From JBGVSA01 sp041807905 (GTDB taxonomy: Bacteria > Pseudomonadota > Gammaproteobacteria > Burkholderiales > Rhodocyclaceae): a DNA stretch of 64,000 bases. The position numbers were made by a program, and so were the translations under genes. The notes below the pieces were generated by a model that saw only the letters and a program-made list of their open reading frames with translations, ran no database searches and was not told where the DNA came from. The DNA lies in assembly GCF_041807905.1 (NCBI RefSeq), contig NZ_JBGVSA010000023.1:1-64000 (forward strand), given 5' to 3'. Shown here in pieces: positions 35,192 to 44,196 of the stretch. The number at the start of each line of letters is the position of its first letter. The first letter of the stretch is position 1.

Positions 35192-36387
35192 CACAGACCT
35201 CGCGGATTCTGCAGGGCCACGGTCATGTCGTAGACCTGGTACTGGTAGCGGGCTTCGGCCCCGGAAAAGGAATACGTAATTTTTTTGCTGTCCCCCAGAT
35301 CCGGGAACAGGGTCACCGTCGCCGTTGCGGCGTCCTGCGTCACCATCTGGGAGCTGCGCACCACGATGCCGATGCGGACGGCCCGTATCTTGTTGACGTT
35401 GGCCGCCTGCGCGCGCGTGCCGTCCAACAACGTGCCAGCCGCCCACGTACCGGTCGGTGCGACCCAATCGCCCGACGCGATGACGCCGTCGGAATCGCTG
35501 TCGATGCCGTACATGACCTTGATGGCATAGACGTTCTCCGCCACCGTCTGCACGTTGCCATCGAGCAGGTTGACCTGCTGCAGCGATGCGTTGTCACCGC
35601 GCGTCAATGCCACGAACGACGGCGCCGCGCCAAGGTTGCGAATGAGGAAATTGCTGCCGGTGCTGACCGCGTCGGGCGTGCCATAGTCGGCGTTGAGTTC
35701 GACGACCTGTTTGCCGGCGCCGATGGGCTTTCCGCCCCATGCATCGCTGAATGTCCCCAGGGTGCTGGGAGCGAAATTGCTGGCCACGCGCAGCATCTGG
35801 CAATCGGCCACATCGGTGACCGCCGAGGTCCCCGACGGCAGTGTCGGATCGGAGAACGCCAGCAGATAGTCGCTGGCGTTGAACAGAATGGCCGGCGTCG
35901 GAGAAAGCGTCAGCTTGGTGTTGAACACCGCCGGATAATCTTGCGGCGATGCGGTGGGCTTGCCGGTCATCAGGACCAGCGTGTCCGAGTCGGCAGAGCC
36001 TTCCGCGTTGGTACTGGCGATGGCAATCGCGGGCGCTACGCGCAGCGTGGCCGGAACATGATCGAAAGGTGCATCGAACGGAGCCGTGCGGGGCCACTTT
36101 GCATCGACACCCACCGTCAGTTGCAGCGCGCAGCCGACGATGCCTTCGCCGCGCACCAATGCAGAGCCCGACTCCTGGAACGCTTGCGAAAGATACGCCC
36201 CCAGCATGCCGGCGGTCTGCTGTGCGTCGCTCGCGCCGGTCGTGTTGCGCTTGTAGGCCTCGCTACCGGAGAACGCGTTGATGACGACCAGGCTGGCGAG
36301 CAAGGCGACGGTGATGCCCACCATCACCTCCACCAGGCTGATGCCGCGCTGGGTGCTTCTCGTACGTCGCATGTCGTGCGCTGTCAT
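35191..36387 (-). CDS. pilW: Minor pilin PilW
   Basis: 398 residues, long for a pilin as usual for PilW. The prepilin leader and N-methylation site are in TQRGISLVEVMVGITVALLASLVVINAF: cleavage after Gly and Glu at position 5 of the mature protein. The ATG at 36387 overlaps the pilV stop in an ATGA. The remaining sequence is the globular domain with no catalytic motif. Confidence 0.9.
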   Translation of the reverse strand: MTAHDMRRTRSTQRGISLVEVMVGITVALLASLVVINAFSGSEAYKRNTTGASDAQQTAGMLGAYLSQAFQESGSALVRGEGIVGCALQLTVGVDAKWPRTAPFDAPFDHVPATLRVAPAIAIASTNAEGSADSDTLVLMTGKPTASPQDYPAVFNTKLTLSPTPAILFNASDYLLAFSDPTLPSGTSAVTDVADCQMLRVASNFAPSTLGTFSDAWGGKPIGAGKQVVELNADYGTPDAVSTGSNFLIRNLGAAPSFVALTRGDNASLQQVNLLDGNVQTVAENVYAIKVMYGIDSDSDGVIASGDWVAPTGTWAAGTLLDGTRAQAANVNKIRAVRIGIVVRSSQMVTQDAATATVTLFPDLGDSKKITYSFSGAEARYQYQVYDMTVALQNPRGL

Positions 36388-36830
36388 CGGTAGATCACCG
36401 CTGAAGTCTTGTATTGGCCCGAATACGGCTCGCTGGCCGAAATGGACTCTCCCGGCGCAGTCCATTGAAGCGTGAGATTGACGACAGTCCCGGTGACGGT
36501 ATTGGCGTCGATCGAGATCGAAGCGGCCCCGCCCGGGAGCCCCGCGGCGCCCTTCACGCGGTTGTCCAGCCAATCCTTGAACTTGTTGCTGGCGCCGCCG
36601 CTGGAAAAATCGGTCGCGATCGTGCTCGGGTCCGACACGTTCATGCGGGCGATCAGTTCGTCGGCCAGCATGGCCGCTTCGGTCTGGTAGCGGGCATCCG
36701 CCGTCAGCTTGGAAGAGGCGGCCTGGAAACCGATGATGCCGAGGATCGCCAGCGAGAAGATCAGGATGCCGATGATCGCCTCGAGCAGGATAAAACCCTG
36801 TGATGTGGTCTTGCGCATGGTGGCAGGCAT
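36384..36830 (-). CDS. pilV: Minor pilin PilV
   Basis: 148 residues. The class III leader is short, with cleavage before F in SQG-FILLEAIIGILIFSLAILGIIGF, and Glu at mature position 5. PilV primes pilus assembly with the other minor pilins. Starts 10 bases after the fimT stop and ends in an ATGA overlap with pilW. Confidence 0.9.
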   Translation of the reverse strand: MPATMRKTTSQGFILLEAIIGILIFSLAILGIIGFQAASSKLTADARYQTEAAMLADELIARMNVSDPSTIATDFSSGGASNKFKDWLDNRVKGAAGLPGGAASISIDANTVTGTVVNLTLQWTAPGESISASEPYSGQYKTSAVIYR

Positions 36831-36840
36831 GATGCGGAGG

Positions 36841-37434
36841 CTAGTTCAACGGACATGCGTCGGCCGCTGCGCCGCAACCGCGCGGATCGCTTGACGCGAC
36901 CGCCGGGTTGCACATGCGCACCGAAGCGCCGGGGGTCACGAGCACGCAGCGCACTTCGGACACCTTCGGACTGGCAATGCGGTACACCATCGTGCTGGTC
37001 AGCACGGCGTCGTCGCTGTTGCGCACCTGGCCAAAGCCGGAGAACCGCAGAATGTTGTTCTTGGCATCCGACGAGGTGAATTCCGCGTCGGCAGCGTTGG
37101 CCGAGACGTTGTCTCCCTGCACGAAATAATTGTCGCTGCGCACGCGCACCATCCAGCCCTTCCAGTCGTCGGTGTTGGTCGCCAGCGACGCGTTGCCCGC
37201 GTCGGCCGCCAGAGGCACCGACTGCACCAGCGCGAACTCCACCGGCGTGTTGCGGCGGATGGCTTCCTGTTGCGCCACGCGCAGTCCGTTCTGGATGCTC
37301 TCCGCCGCGGTGCGCACGCCCGCGCGCCGGACCCAGTCGCCCATGTAGGGGATGCCCATGGTCAGCACGAGCGTGATGATGAAGACCGACACCATCAGTT
37401 CGATCAGGGTGAAGCCTGCAACGGTGCGTCGCAT
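36841..37434 (-). CDS. fimT: GspH/FimT-type minor pseudopilin
   Basis: 197 residues. It starts MRRTVAGFTLIELMVSVFIITLVLTMGIPYMGDW, a canonical prepilin leader (cleavage at Gly-Phe, Glu5) with the GspH domain after it (AAESIQNGLRVAQQEAIRRNTPVEF). The start overlaps the stop of the upstream pilin gene in TGATG. Cysteines near the C-terminus (CVLV, CNPA, CGAAADACPLN) could form disulfides. FimT proteins act in pilus initiation or DNA uptake; this role is not shown here. Confidence 0.88.
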   Translation of the reverse strand: MRRTVAGFTLIELMVSVFIITLVLTMGIPYMGDWVRRAGVRTAAESIQNGLRVAQQEAIRRNTPVEFALVQSVPLAADAGNASLATNTDDWKGWMVRVRSDNYFVQGDNVSANAADAEFTSSDAKNNILRFSGFGQVRNSDDAVLTSTMVYRIASPKVSEVRCVLVTPGASVRMCNPAVASSDPRGCGAAADACPLN

Positions 37435-37880
37435 CAGTTGCACTTTTGCCCCCGTTTGACGACCCAGCATCCGGTACCGGCCGTGCCCGATACGGCCCAA
37501 CCGGCCTGCGTGATCTTCGATTGCTTGGTGCCCTGCTGATCGATGGTGTAGAGGAACTTGCCATCCGTGCTGGCGGCGCGCAGCGTGAAGGTGCTGGCCG
37601 TGCAATCGCCTGTGCCGTCGAGCTTCTTGCCTTCGATGACGAAGCTGTTGTCTTCGGTGCGGCGCGCCGTGCAGGCGGGCGCGCCCGAATAAGTCCGGTT
37701 GGCCGCGAAGTACTGTTCCATGCGTACCTTCTGCTCGGCCAGCAATTGAGTGCCGGCGGCGACCTTGCCACGCAGGATGTAGTCGGAGTACGCCGGCAGG
37801 GCGACGGATGCCAGGATGGCGATCACCGCCACCGTGATCATCAGCTCGATCAGCGTAAAGCCCGCATATCTGTTTGCCAT
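37434..37880 (-). CDS. pilE: Type IV pilin PilE-like
   Basis: 148 residues starting MANRYAGFTLIELMITVAVIAILASVALPAYSDYI, a type IVa pilin N-terminus with cleavage at Gly7-Phe8 and Glu5 of the mature form. The C-terminal disulfide loop is likely CWVVKRGQKC. It heads the pilE-fimT-pilV-pilW-pilX-pilY1 run, in which genes are separated by at most 11 bases or overlap. GGCAAGGGG is a modest ribosome-binding site. As a leading member of a minor-pilin operon it may be a minor rather than the major pilin. Confidence 0.88.
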   Translation of the reverse strand: MANRYAGFTLIELMITVAVIAILASVALPAYSDYILRGKVAAGTQLLAEQKVRMEQYFAANRTYSGAPACTARRTEDNSFVIEGKKLDGTGDCTASTFTLRAASTDGKFLYTIDQQGTKQSKITQAGWAVSGTAGTGCWVVKRGQKCN

Positions 37881-38230
37881 GGCCCCTTGCCCTCTGCTTA
37901 CAAACTAGTCGATAAAATCGCCATCCCCGACGGCGTACGACCGAAGGTCGCAGCAGCAGGATGGGCGCAGCGCGGCGGATGCGCATCAGTCTGCGATCGC
38001 CTTTTTCCACATCGCTGGAACAACGTCACAATGTCTTGTTTATATTGGTTTTTGGTGACGCACCCCCTCACCTTATGGGGTGTCGGCGACTGTAGCACCG
38101 CCCGCAGACGCTCACGACGGCGAGCGGATGGGCGCTCTCGATTGGGGGAGCAACGGGCAGGCCGCCGACTAGGCCCTGGGCGATAGTGTCGAACCGGCGC
38201 CCCGAGGCCAGGGCGCATCACGCCACACGC
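37881..38230. other. Regulatory gap upstream of the pilin operon
   Basis: About 350 bases without a gene, divergent between the pilin operon and the TonB-like gene. It contains a short CGACC-N3-GGTCG hairpin near 37935 and a CACCCC / GGGGTG dyad near 38060-38085. The minus strand has AT-rich TATAAAC near 38040 that could serve as a -10. I see no -24/-12 promoter and no match to a known cyclic di-GMP riboswitch. Confidence 0.4.
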
Positions 38231-38854
38231 ATGAAGATTACTTACCGACTCACCCTCGCCATTGCCGCTTCGCTGCTCGTCCACACCCTGGTGATTGGCG
38301 TGCTCGAGGCGTATCGGCGTGCGCCGGGGCCGCGCCCCTCGGCGAGCCGGCTGCCGACGCGCGTGCATGTGCAATTGGTGAAATGGCATGGGATCGACGC
38401 GCCCGCACAGACCACAGCCGCTGCGCAACAGCCCGCCCCCGCTCCGGCCGAAGCAGCAGCAACACCGTTGCCGGGCGTGGCGAATGCCTCGGTACCGACG
38501 GCCAGTGCGGACAGTACCCCCATGGCATCGCCGTACCTTTCGGCACGCGAAGTCGACTACCCGGCCGAGTTCGCCCGCGAGGTGGACTTCGACCAGACGC
38601 TGCAGAATGTTCCCGTCATGGCCGAAACCGTGCGCGTGGCGATTCTCATCAATGCGCGCGGGACGGCCGACGATGTCATGTGGTTGGGTGCGCAACCGCA
38701 GCCAGCGGTGCTGGAGCGCTTCACACCCTACCTGATGGGTCAGCCGTATCGGCCGGCCATGAAGAACGGCCAGCCCGTGGCCAGCCGCATGGTGCTGGAA
38801 TTTTCGATCGGCCAGCCCGGCTCCGACATCCCCGAATTCAATCCTGGGCGCTGA
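38231..38854 (+). CDS. TonB-like periplasmic-spanning protein of unknown role
   Basis: 207 residues. One N-terminal membrane helix (LTLAIAASLLVHTLVIGVL) is followed by a Pro/Ala-rich linker (about 55-100) and a C-terminal region whose VRVAILINARGTADDVMWLG resembles the TonB C-terminal fold. This is the layout of TonB-family energy transducers, but no ExbB/ExbD lies beside it and the usual YP motif is not evident. No ribosome-binding site precedes the ATG at 38231. Its end overlaps the convergent LysR gene by 17 bases. Confidence 0.65.
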   Translation: MKITYRLTLAIAASLLVHTLVIGVLEAYRRAPGPRPSASRLPTRVHVQLVKWHGIDAPAQTTAAAQQPAPAPAEAAATPLPGVANASVPTASADSTPMASPYLSAREVDYPAEFAREVDFDQTLQNVPVMAETVRVAILINARGTADDVMWLGAQPQPAVLERFTPYLMGQPYRPAMKNGQPVASRMVLEFSIGQPGSDIPEFNPGR

Positions 38855-39737
38855 GCGCCTGCGGCAGCATCTTGCGGACGGCATCGAGCAACAGGCGCAG
38901 GCGCAAAGTGCCGGTGCCGCCCGGTTGCAACAGCGCGTAGATCGGCACGGGCGGTGGCGCGAATTCGTCCAGCAGGCATACGAGCTTGCCTGCACGCACG
39001 TCCTCCCACACCTCCCACCAGCTACGCCACGCGATACCCAGCCCCGCCACGGCCCACTCGCGCAGGACCGCGCCGTCCGAACACTGGAAGCGCGAGCGCA
39101 CGCGCATGACGGCAGGCTGTGCGTTCGGCGCTGGCCGGAGTTGCCAGCCACGTTGGTGGGAGAGCACGAGACAATCGTGCGCCATCAATGCCTGCGGCAC
39201 TTCAGGCATGCCGTGGCGGGCGAGGTAGTGCGGGCTGGCCACCAGCACGCGACGATTCTCGGCCAGCCGCACGGCAACGAGCGCCGTATCGTTCGGTTCC
39301 CCGAAACGGATGGCGCAATCGAACCCCTCGGCGGCCACATCCACCAGGCGATCGGTCAGTTCCAGGCTCACGCTCACCTGTTGGTGCTCGATGAGGAATC
39401 GCTGCACGATGGGTGCGATATGCCGGCGGCCGAAGCCGGCGGGCGCGGTGAGCTTCAGGTGCCCGGCCGCGTGCGTGCGGCCTGCGCTGGCGGTGGTCTC
39501 GGCGCTGGCAAGATCGGCCAGGATGCGCTGACAGTGTTCGAGGAAACCCTCGCCTTCGGCCGTCAGCGACAGGCGTCGCGTGGTACGCACGATCAGTTTC
39601 ACGCCCAGGCGTGCCTCCAGCGCATCGACACGACGCCCGATGATGGCCGGCGTCACGCCTTCCGCCCGAGCGACTGCCGACAGACTGCCGTGCTGCGTAA
39701 TGGCGACGAAGGTTTCGATTTCCTTGAAACGGTCCAT
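38838..39737 (-). CDS. LysR-family transcriptional regulator
   Basis: 299 residues. The winged helix-turn-helix lies at 1-60 (FVAITQHGSLSAVARAEGVTPAIIGRRVDALEARLGVKLIVRTTR), followed by a two-lobed effector domain. It is divergent from aceB. A perfect 10-bp inverted repeat lies 20 bases upstream of its start and is probably the autoregulatory site. Control of aceB is possible but not shown. Confidence 0.92.
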   Translation of the reverse strand: MDRFKEIETFVAITQHGSLSAVARAEGVTPAIIGRRVDALEARLGVKLIVRTTRRLSLTAEGEGFLEHCQRILADLASAETTASAGRTHAAGHLKLTAPAGFGRRHIAPIVQRFLIEHQQVSVSLELTDRLVDVAAEGFDCAIRFGEPNDTALVAVRLAENRRVLVASPHYLARHGMPEVPQALMAHDCLVLSHQRGWQLRPAPNAQPAVMRVRSRFQCSDGAVLREWAVAGLGIAWRSWWEVWEDVRAGKLVCLLDEFAPPPVPIYALLQPGGTGTLRLRLLLDAVRKMLPQALSAQD

Positions 39738-39756
39738 GCGGCGCTCCGCGCTCCGT

Positions 39757-39779
39757 ATTTGGTACTTTCAGTACCAAAT
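39757..39779. promoter_or_regulatory. LysR operator between the regulator and aceB
   Basis: ATTTGGTACT and AGTACCAAAT form a perfect 10-bp inverted repeat around three bases. It contains the T-N11-A type symmetry expected of LysR sites. It is 20 bases from the LysR start and 86 from the aceB start. Confidence 0.7.
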
Positions 39780-39864
39780 GAATTGATGGTTTGTCGGATT
39801 CTAGACTTTGTTGCAGCGCGCTACACTGGCCCGCACATTCAGATCCAGATCCGGAGACACGCTC

Positions 39865-41463
39865 ATGAAGCTTGACCTACCCGAAGGCATGACCATCCAG
39901 GCCCCGCTGGCCGAAGGATTCGACCGTGTACTCACGCGCGAAGCGCTGGCTTTGGCCGCCATGCTGCATCGCCGCTTTGAAGGCCGCCGCCAGGAATTGC
40001 TCGCCGCCCGAGTGACCCGCCAACGCGAACTCGACGCCGGAAAGCTGCCGGATTTCTTGCCCGAGACACGCCACGTGCGTGAAGGCGAATGGAAGATCGC
40101 TCCGCTGCCCGCCGCACTGGAATGCCGGCGTGTGGAGATCACCGGCCCCGTCGAGCGCAAGATGATCATCAACGCGCTGAATTCGGGCGCGGATTCGTAC
40201 ATGACCGACTTCGAGGACTCCAACACGCCGAACTGGCTCAACCAGATCCAGGGTCAGATCAACCTGATGGAAGCCGTGCGCGGCACGATCTCGCTGGAGC
40301 AGAACGGCAAGCAATACAAGCTCAACGACAAGGTCGCCACCATGCTGGTGCGCCCGCGCGGCTGGCATCTGGATGAGAAGCACGTGATGGTGGACGGCCA
40401 ACGCGTGTCGGGCGGCATCTTCGACTTTGCGCTGTTCTTCTTCCACAACGCCCGCGAGCAACTGGCGCGCGGCGCCGGACCGTATTTCTATTTGCCGAAG
40501 ATGGAAAGCCACCTCGAAGCGCGCCTGTGGAATGACATCTTCGTCGCCGCACAGGACGCGCTGGCGATCCCGCGCGGCACCATCAAGGCGACCGTGCTGA
40601 TCGAGACGATCCTCGCCGCTTTCGAAATGGAAGAAATCCTCTTCGAGCTGCGCGAGCATAGCGCCGGGCTGAACGCCGGCCGTTGGGACTACATCTTCTC
40701 GTGCATCAAGAAGTTCAAGAGCAATCGCGACTTCTGTCTCGCCAATCGCGGCAGCATCACCATGACGGTGCCATTCATGCGCGCCTATGCGCTGAACCTG
40801 GTCAAGGCCTGCCACAAGCGCGGCGCGCCGGCAATCGGCGGTATGAGCGCTCTCATCCCCATCAAGAGCGATCCTGTCGCCAACGAGAAAGCCATGGCAG
40901 GTATCCGCGCCGACAAGACACGCGATGCGGGCGATGGCTTCGACGGCGGCTGGGTGGCGCACCCGGGGCTGGTGGGCGTGGCGATGGAAGAATTCGTCAA
41001 AGTGCTGGGCGATCGGCCCAACCAGTGGGCAAAGCAGCGCAATGACGTCGTCACGCGCGCGGCCGACCTGCTCGACTTCCAGCCCGAACAGCCGATCACC
41101 GAAGCCGGCCTGCGCAATAACATCAACGTCGGCATCCACTATCTGGGTTCGTGGCTCGCAGGCAACGGTTGCGTGCCGATCCACAACCTGATGGAAGACG
41201 CCGCCACCGCGGAGATCTCGCGCTCGCAAGTGTGGCAGTGGGTGCGCTCGCCCAAGGGCGTGCTCGACGACGGTCGCAAGGTCACGACAGAACTGGTGAA
41301 GGCGCTGATCCCTGAAGAGCTTGCCAAGGTCAAGGCCACCGTGAGCGCGGCCGGCGAAGACGTCGGCAGCTACGAGCGCGCAGCCGAGATCTTCGAGCGC
41401 ATGTCGCTGGCCGAAGAGTTCGCAGAGTTCCTCACGCTGCCGCTATACGAAAAACTCGACTGA
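39865..41463 (+). CDS. aceB: Malate synthase A
   Basis: 532 residues, matching E. coli AceB. It condenses glyoxylate and acetyl-CoA in the glyoxylate bypass. The segment YMTDFEDSNTPNWLNQIQGQINL and the later VLIETILAAFEMEEILFELREHSAGLNAGRWDY carry metal and substrate residues; TMTVPFMRAYALNLVKACHKRGAPAIGGMSA follows. The ATG at 39865 has CGGAG nine to ten bases upstream. No aceA is adjacent. Ends at a bidirectional terminator shared with adhE. Confidence 0.96.
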   Translation: MKLDLPEGMTIQAPLAEGFDRVLTREALALAAMLHRRFEGRRQELLAARVTRQRELDAGKLPDFLPETRHVREGEWKIAPLPAALECRRVEITGPVERKMIINALNSGADSYMTDFEDSNTPNWLNQIQGQINLMEAVRGTISLEQNGKQYKLNDKVATMLVRPRGWHLDEKHVMVDGQRVSGGIFDFALFFFHNAREQLARGAGPYFYLPKMESHLEARLWNDIFVAAQDALAIPRGTIKATVLIETILAAFEMEEILFELREHSAGLNAGRWDYIFSCIKKFKSNRDFCLANRGSITMTVPFMRAYALNLVKACHKRGAPAIGGMSALIPIKSDPVANEKAMAGIRADKTRDAGDGFDGGWVAHPGLVGVAMEEFVKVLGDRPNQWAKQRNDVVTRAADLLDFQPEQPITEAGLRNNINVGIHYLGSWLAGNGCVPIHNLMEDAATAEISRSQVWQWVRSPKGVLDDGRKVTTELVKALIPEELAKVKATVSAAGEDVGSYERAAEIFERMSLAEEFAEFLTLPLYEKLD

Positions 41464-41483
41464 ACGCGGGCTGTCGTCACAAC

Positions 41484-41524
41484 GAAAAAAAGGCTGGCTC
41501 CCAAACGGGAGACCAGCCTTTTTG
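41484..41524. terminator. Bidirectional terminator between aceB and adhE
   Basis: AAAGGCTGG and CCAGCCTTT, extended by CTCCC and GGGAG with one bulged A, form a long hairpin with T-runs on both strands. Confidence 0.88.
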
Positions 41525-41544
41525 CTGCGACCACAGAATGCGTG

Positions 41545-44196
41545 TTACGCCGCGTTGCTCTCCCGCACCGGCACTTCGCTGGTGACTTCGCGCAGATACG
41601 GTTCGACATAGGCGCGTCCGTAGAAGCTGTCCAGCAGCAATTGCTTGAGTTCCGAGATCAACGGATAACGCGGGTTCGCACCCGTGCATTGATCGTCGAA
41701 GGCCCCTTCGGCCACCACGTCGAGCTTGGCGAGAAACTCGGCTTCATTGACGCCGGCGGCCTGGATCGACGGCGGAATATCGAGCGTGCGCTTGAGCTCT
41801 TCCACCCATTCCACGAGCTTGTCCACGCGCTCATGGTCGCGATTCGCCTGCAGGCCCAGATGGCGGGCAATCTGCGCGTAGCGCGCCACGCCCTTGGGAC
41901 GGTCGTACTGGCTGAATGCCGTCTGCTTGGTCGGAATGTCGGCCGCGTTGTACCGAATGACATTGCTGATCAACAGCGCATTTGCCAGCCCGTGCGGGAT
42001 ATGGAATTCCGCGCCGAGCTTGTGAGCCATCGAGTGGCATACGCCGAGGAAAGCGTTGGCGAAAGCGATGCCCGCGATGGTTGCCGCGTTGTGCACCTCT
42101 TCACGCGCCTTCGGATCATTGGCGCCGTTGACGTAGGCCGAGGGCAGGTATTCCTTCAGCAGCTTGAGCGCCTGCAGGGCTTGCGGGTCGGAATACTCGT
42201 TGGCCATGACCGACACATAGGCTTCGAGCGCATGCGTCACGGCGTCAATGCCGCCGTAGGCGGTCAGCGATTTGGGCATGGACATGACGAGGTTGGCGTC
42301 GACGATCGCCACGTGCGGCGTCAGCTCGTAATCGGCGATGGGGTACTTGATGCCGCTCTGCTCGTCGGTCACCACCGCGAACGGCGTCACCTCCGACCCT
42401 GTACCTGACGTCGTCGGCACAGCAACCAGCGAAGCCTTCGCTCCCAGCTTTGGGAATTTGTAGATGCGCTTGCGGATGTCCATGAAGCGCAGTGCGAGAT
42501 CCTGGAAATGGACGTCCGGATGCTCGTACATCACCCACATGATCTTGGCGGCATCCATTGGCGAGCCGCCACCCAGCGCCAGGATCACGTCGGGCTGGAA
42601 AGCATTGGCGCGCGCCAGTCCGCGGTGCACGACAGCAAGCGTGGGATCGGCGGCCACCTCGTAGAACACTTCGACTTCGATGTTCAGCCGCTCGAGCAGA
42701 TGCTCGGTCTCGTCGACGTAGCCGTTCTCGAAGAGGTAGCGGTCGGTCACGATCAGGCAGCGCTTCTTGCCCGCGAGGTCTTCGAGCGCCACCGGCAGGC
42801 AGCCGCGACGGAAATAAATGGAGCGCGGGAGCTTGTGCCACAGCATGTTCTCAGCCCTCTTGGCAACGGTCTTGCGGTTGATGAGATGCTTGGGGCCGAC
42901 GTTCTCGGAGATCGAATTGCCTCCCCACGAGCCACAGCCGAGTGTCAGCGAAGGCGCCAGGCTGAAGTTGTAGAGATCGCCGATGCCACCCTGCGAGGAC
43001 GGCGTATTGATGAGAATGCGGGCGGTCTTCATCTTGTCGCCGAAGTAGCGCACGCGCTGCGGCTGCAGATCCTGATCCGTATACAGCGCCGAGGTGTGTC
43101 CGATGCCGCCGAGTACGACGAGTTCGGCAGCCTTGTCGCAGGCATCGACGAAATCGCGCGCGCGGTACATGCCCAGCGTGGGTGAGAGCTTTTCGTGGGC
43201 GAACGCCTCCGCATGCGAAATCTCGCTCACCTCGCCAATCAGCACCTTGGTGTACGGCGGCACCTTCACGCCCGCCAGCTCGGCGATACGGGTGGCGGAC
43301 TGCCCCACGATGGAAGCATTGAGCGCGCCGTCGCGGAGCAGCACATTGCGCACGGCCTCGGCCTCTGCCGCATCGAGGATGTATCCGCCGTGCTTCGAGA
43401 AACGCTCACGCACGGCGTCGTAGATTTCGTCCACCACGATCACCGATTGTTCGGACGCGCAGATCACCCCGTTGTCGAAGGTCTTCGACATCAGGATCGA
43501 GGCCACCGCGCGCTTGATGTCGGCGGTCTCGTCGATCACCGCCGGCGTATTGCCTGCGCCCACGCCGATGGCGGGCTTGCCGGACGAGTACGCCGAATGG
43601 ACCATGCCGGGTCCGCCGGTGGCGAGAATCAGATCGACGTCGTCATGGTGCATGAGCCGGTTCGACAGATCGACGGAGGGCTCGTCGATCCACGCGATGA
43701 TGTCGGCCGGAGCACCCGCCGCCACGGCCGCATCGCGCACGATGCGGGCGGCCTGGCAGGTCGAACGCTTGGCCCGCGGGTGCGGCGAAAACACGATGCC
43801 GTTGCGCGTCTTGAGCGCTATCAGGGCCTTGAAGATCGCTGTCGAAGTCGGATTGGTGGTCGGCACGATGCCGCACAGAATGCCGACCGGCTCGGCGATC
43901 GTGATGGTGCCGAAGTTGTCGTCTTCGGAGATCACCCCGCAGGTCTTCTCGTCCTTGTACTTGTTGTAGATGTACTCCGAGGCGTAGTGGTTTTTGATCA
44001 CCTTGTCCTCGAACACCCCCATCCCGGTTTCCTCCACCGCCATCTTGGCCAGCGGAATCCGCGCGTCCGCAGCGGCCAGCGCCGCGCTGCGGAAAATGTG
44101 ATCGACCTGTTCCTGGGTAAATTCGGCGTACGCAAGCTGCGCACGTTTGACGCGCGCCACTATGGCGTCCAGCTCCTCTGCATTGGTAACGGGCAT
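41545..44196 (-). CDS. adhE: Bifunctional acetaldehyde-CoA / iron alcohol dehydrogenase
   Basis: 883 residues. The N-terminal aldehyde dehydrogenase half has catalytic Cys246 in NGVICASEQS, the same number as in E. coli AdhE. The C-terminal iron-type alcohol dehydrogenase half contains ALGGGSPMDAAKIMWV and the iron site GVCHSMAHKLGAEFHIPHGLANA. It interconverts acetyl-CoA and ethanol in two NADH steps and normally forms spirosomes. A full-length AdhE is uncommon in this group of bacteria and suggests fermentative or microaerobic capacity. No clear FNR/ANR site was found upstream. Confidence 0.95.
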   Translation of the reverse strand: MPVTNAEELDAIVARVKRAQLAYAEFTQEQVDHIFRSAALAAADARIPLAKMAVEETGMGVFEDKVIKNHYASEYIYNKYKDEKTCGVISEDDNFGTITIAEPVGILCGIVPTTNPTSTAIFKALIALKTRNGIVFSPHPRAKRSTCQAARIVRDAAVAAGAPADIIAWIDEPSVDLSNRLMHHDDVDLILATGGPGMVHSAYSSGKPAIGVGAGNTPAVIDETADIKRAVASILMSKTFDNGVICASEQSVIVVDEIYDAVRERFSKHGGYILDAAEAEAVRNVLLRDGALNASIVGQSATRIAELAGVKVPPYTKVLIGEVSEISHAEAFAHEKLSPTLGMYRARDFVDACDKAAELVVLGGIGHTSALYTDQDLQPQRVRYFGDKMKTARILINTPSSQGGIGDLYNFSLAPSLTLGCGSWGGNSISENVGPKHLINRKTVAKRAENMLWHKLPRSIYFRRGCLPVALEDLAGKKRCLIVTDRYLFENGYVDETEHLLERLNIEVEVFYEVAADPTLAVVHRGLARANAFQPDVILALGGGSPMDAAKIMWVMYEHPDVHFQDLALRFMDIRKRIYKFPKLGAKASLVAVPTTSGTGSEVTPFAVVTDEQSGIKYPIADYELTPHVAIVDANLVMSMPKSLTAYGGIDAVTHALEAYVSVMANEYSDPQALQALKLLKEYLPSAYVNGANDPKAREEVHNAATIAGIAFANAFLGVCHSMAHKLGAEFHIPHGLANALLISNVIRYNAADIPTKQTAFSQYDRPKGVARYAQIARHLGLQANRDHERVDKLVEWVEELKRTLDIPPSIQAAGVNEAEFLAKLDVVAEGAFDDQCTGANPRYPLISELKQLLLDSFYGRAYVEPYLREVTSEVPVRESNAA

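Noticed and set aside
37881..38230. Cyclic di-GMP riboswitch ahead of the pilin operon
   Set aside because: Hairpins are present, but the conserved GEMM core sequences are not.
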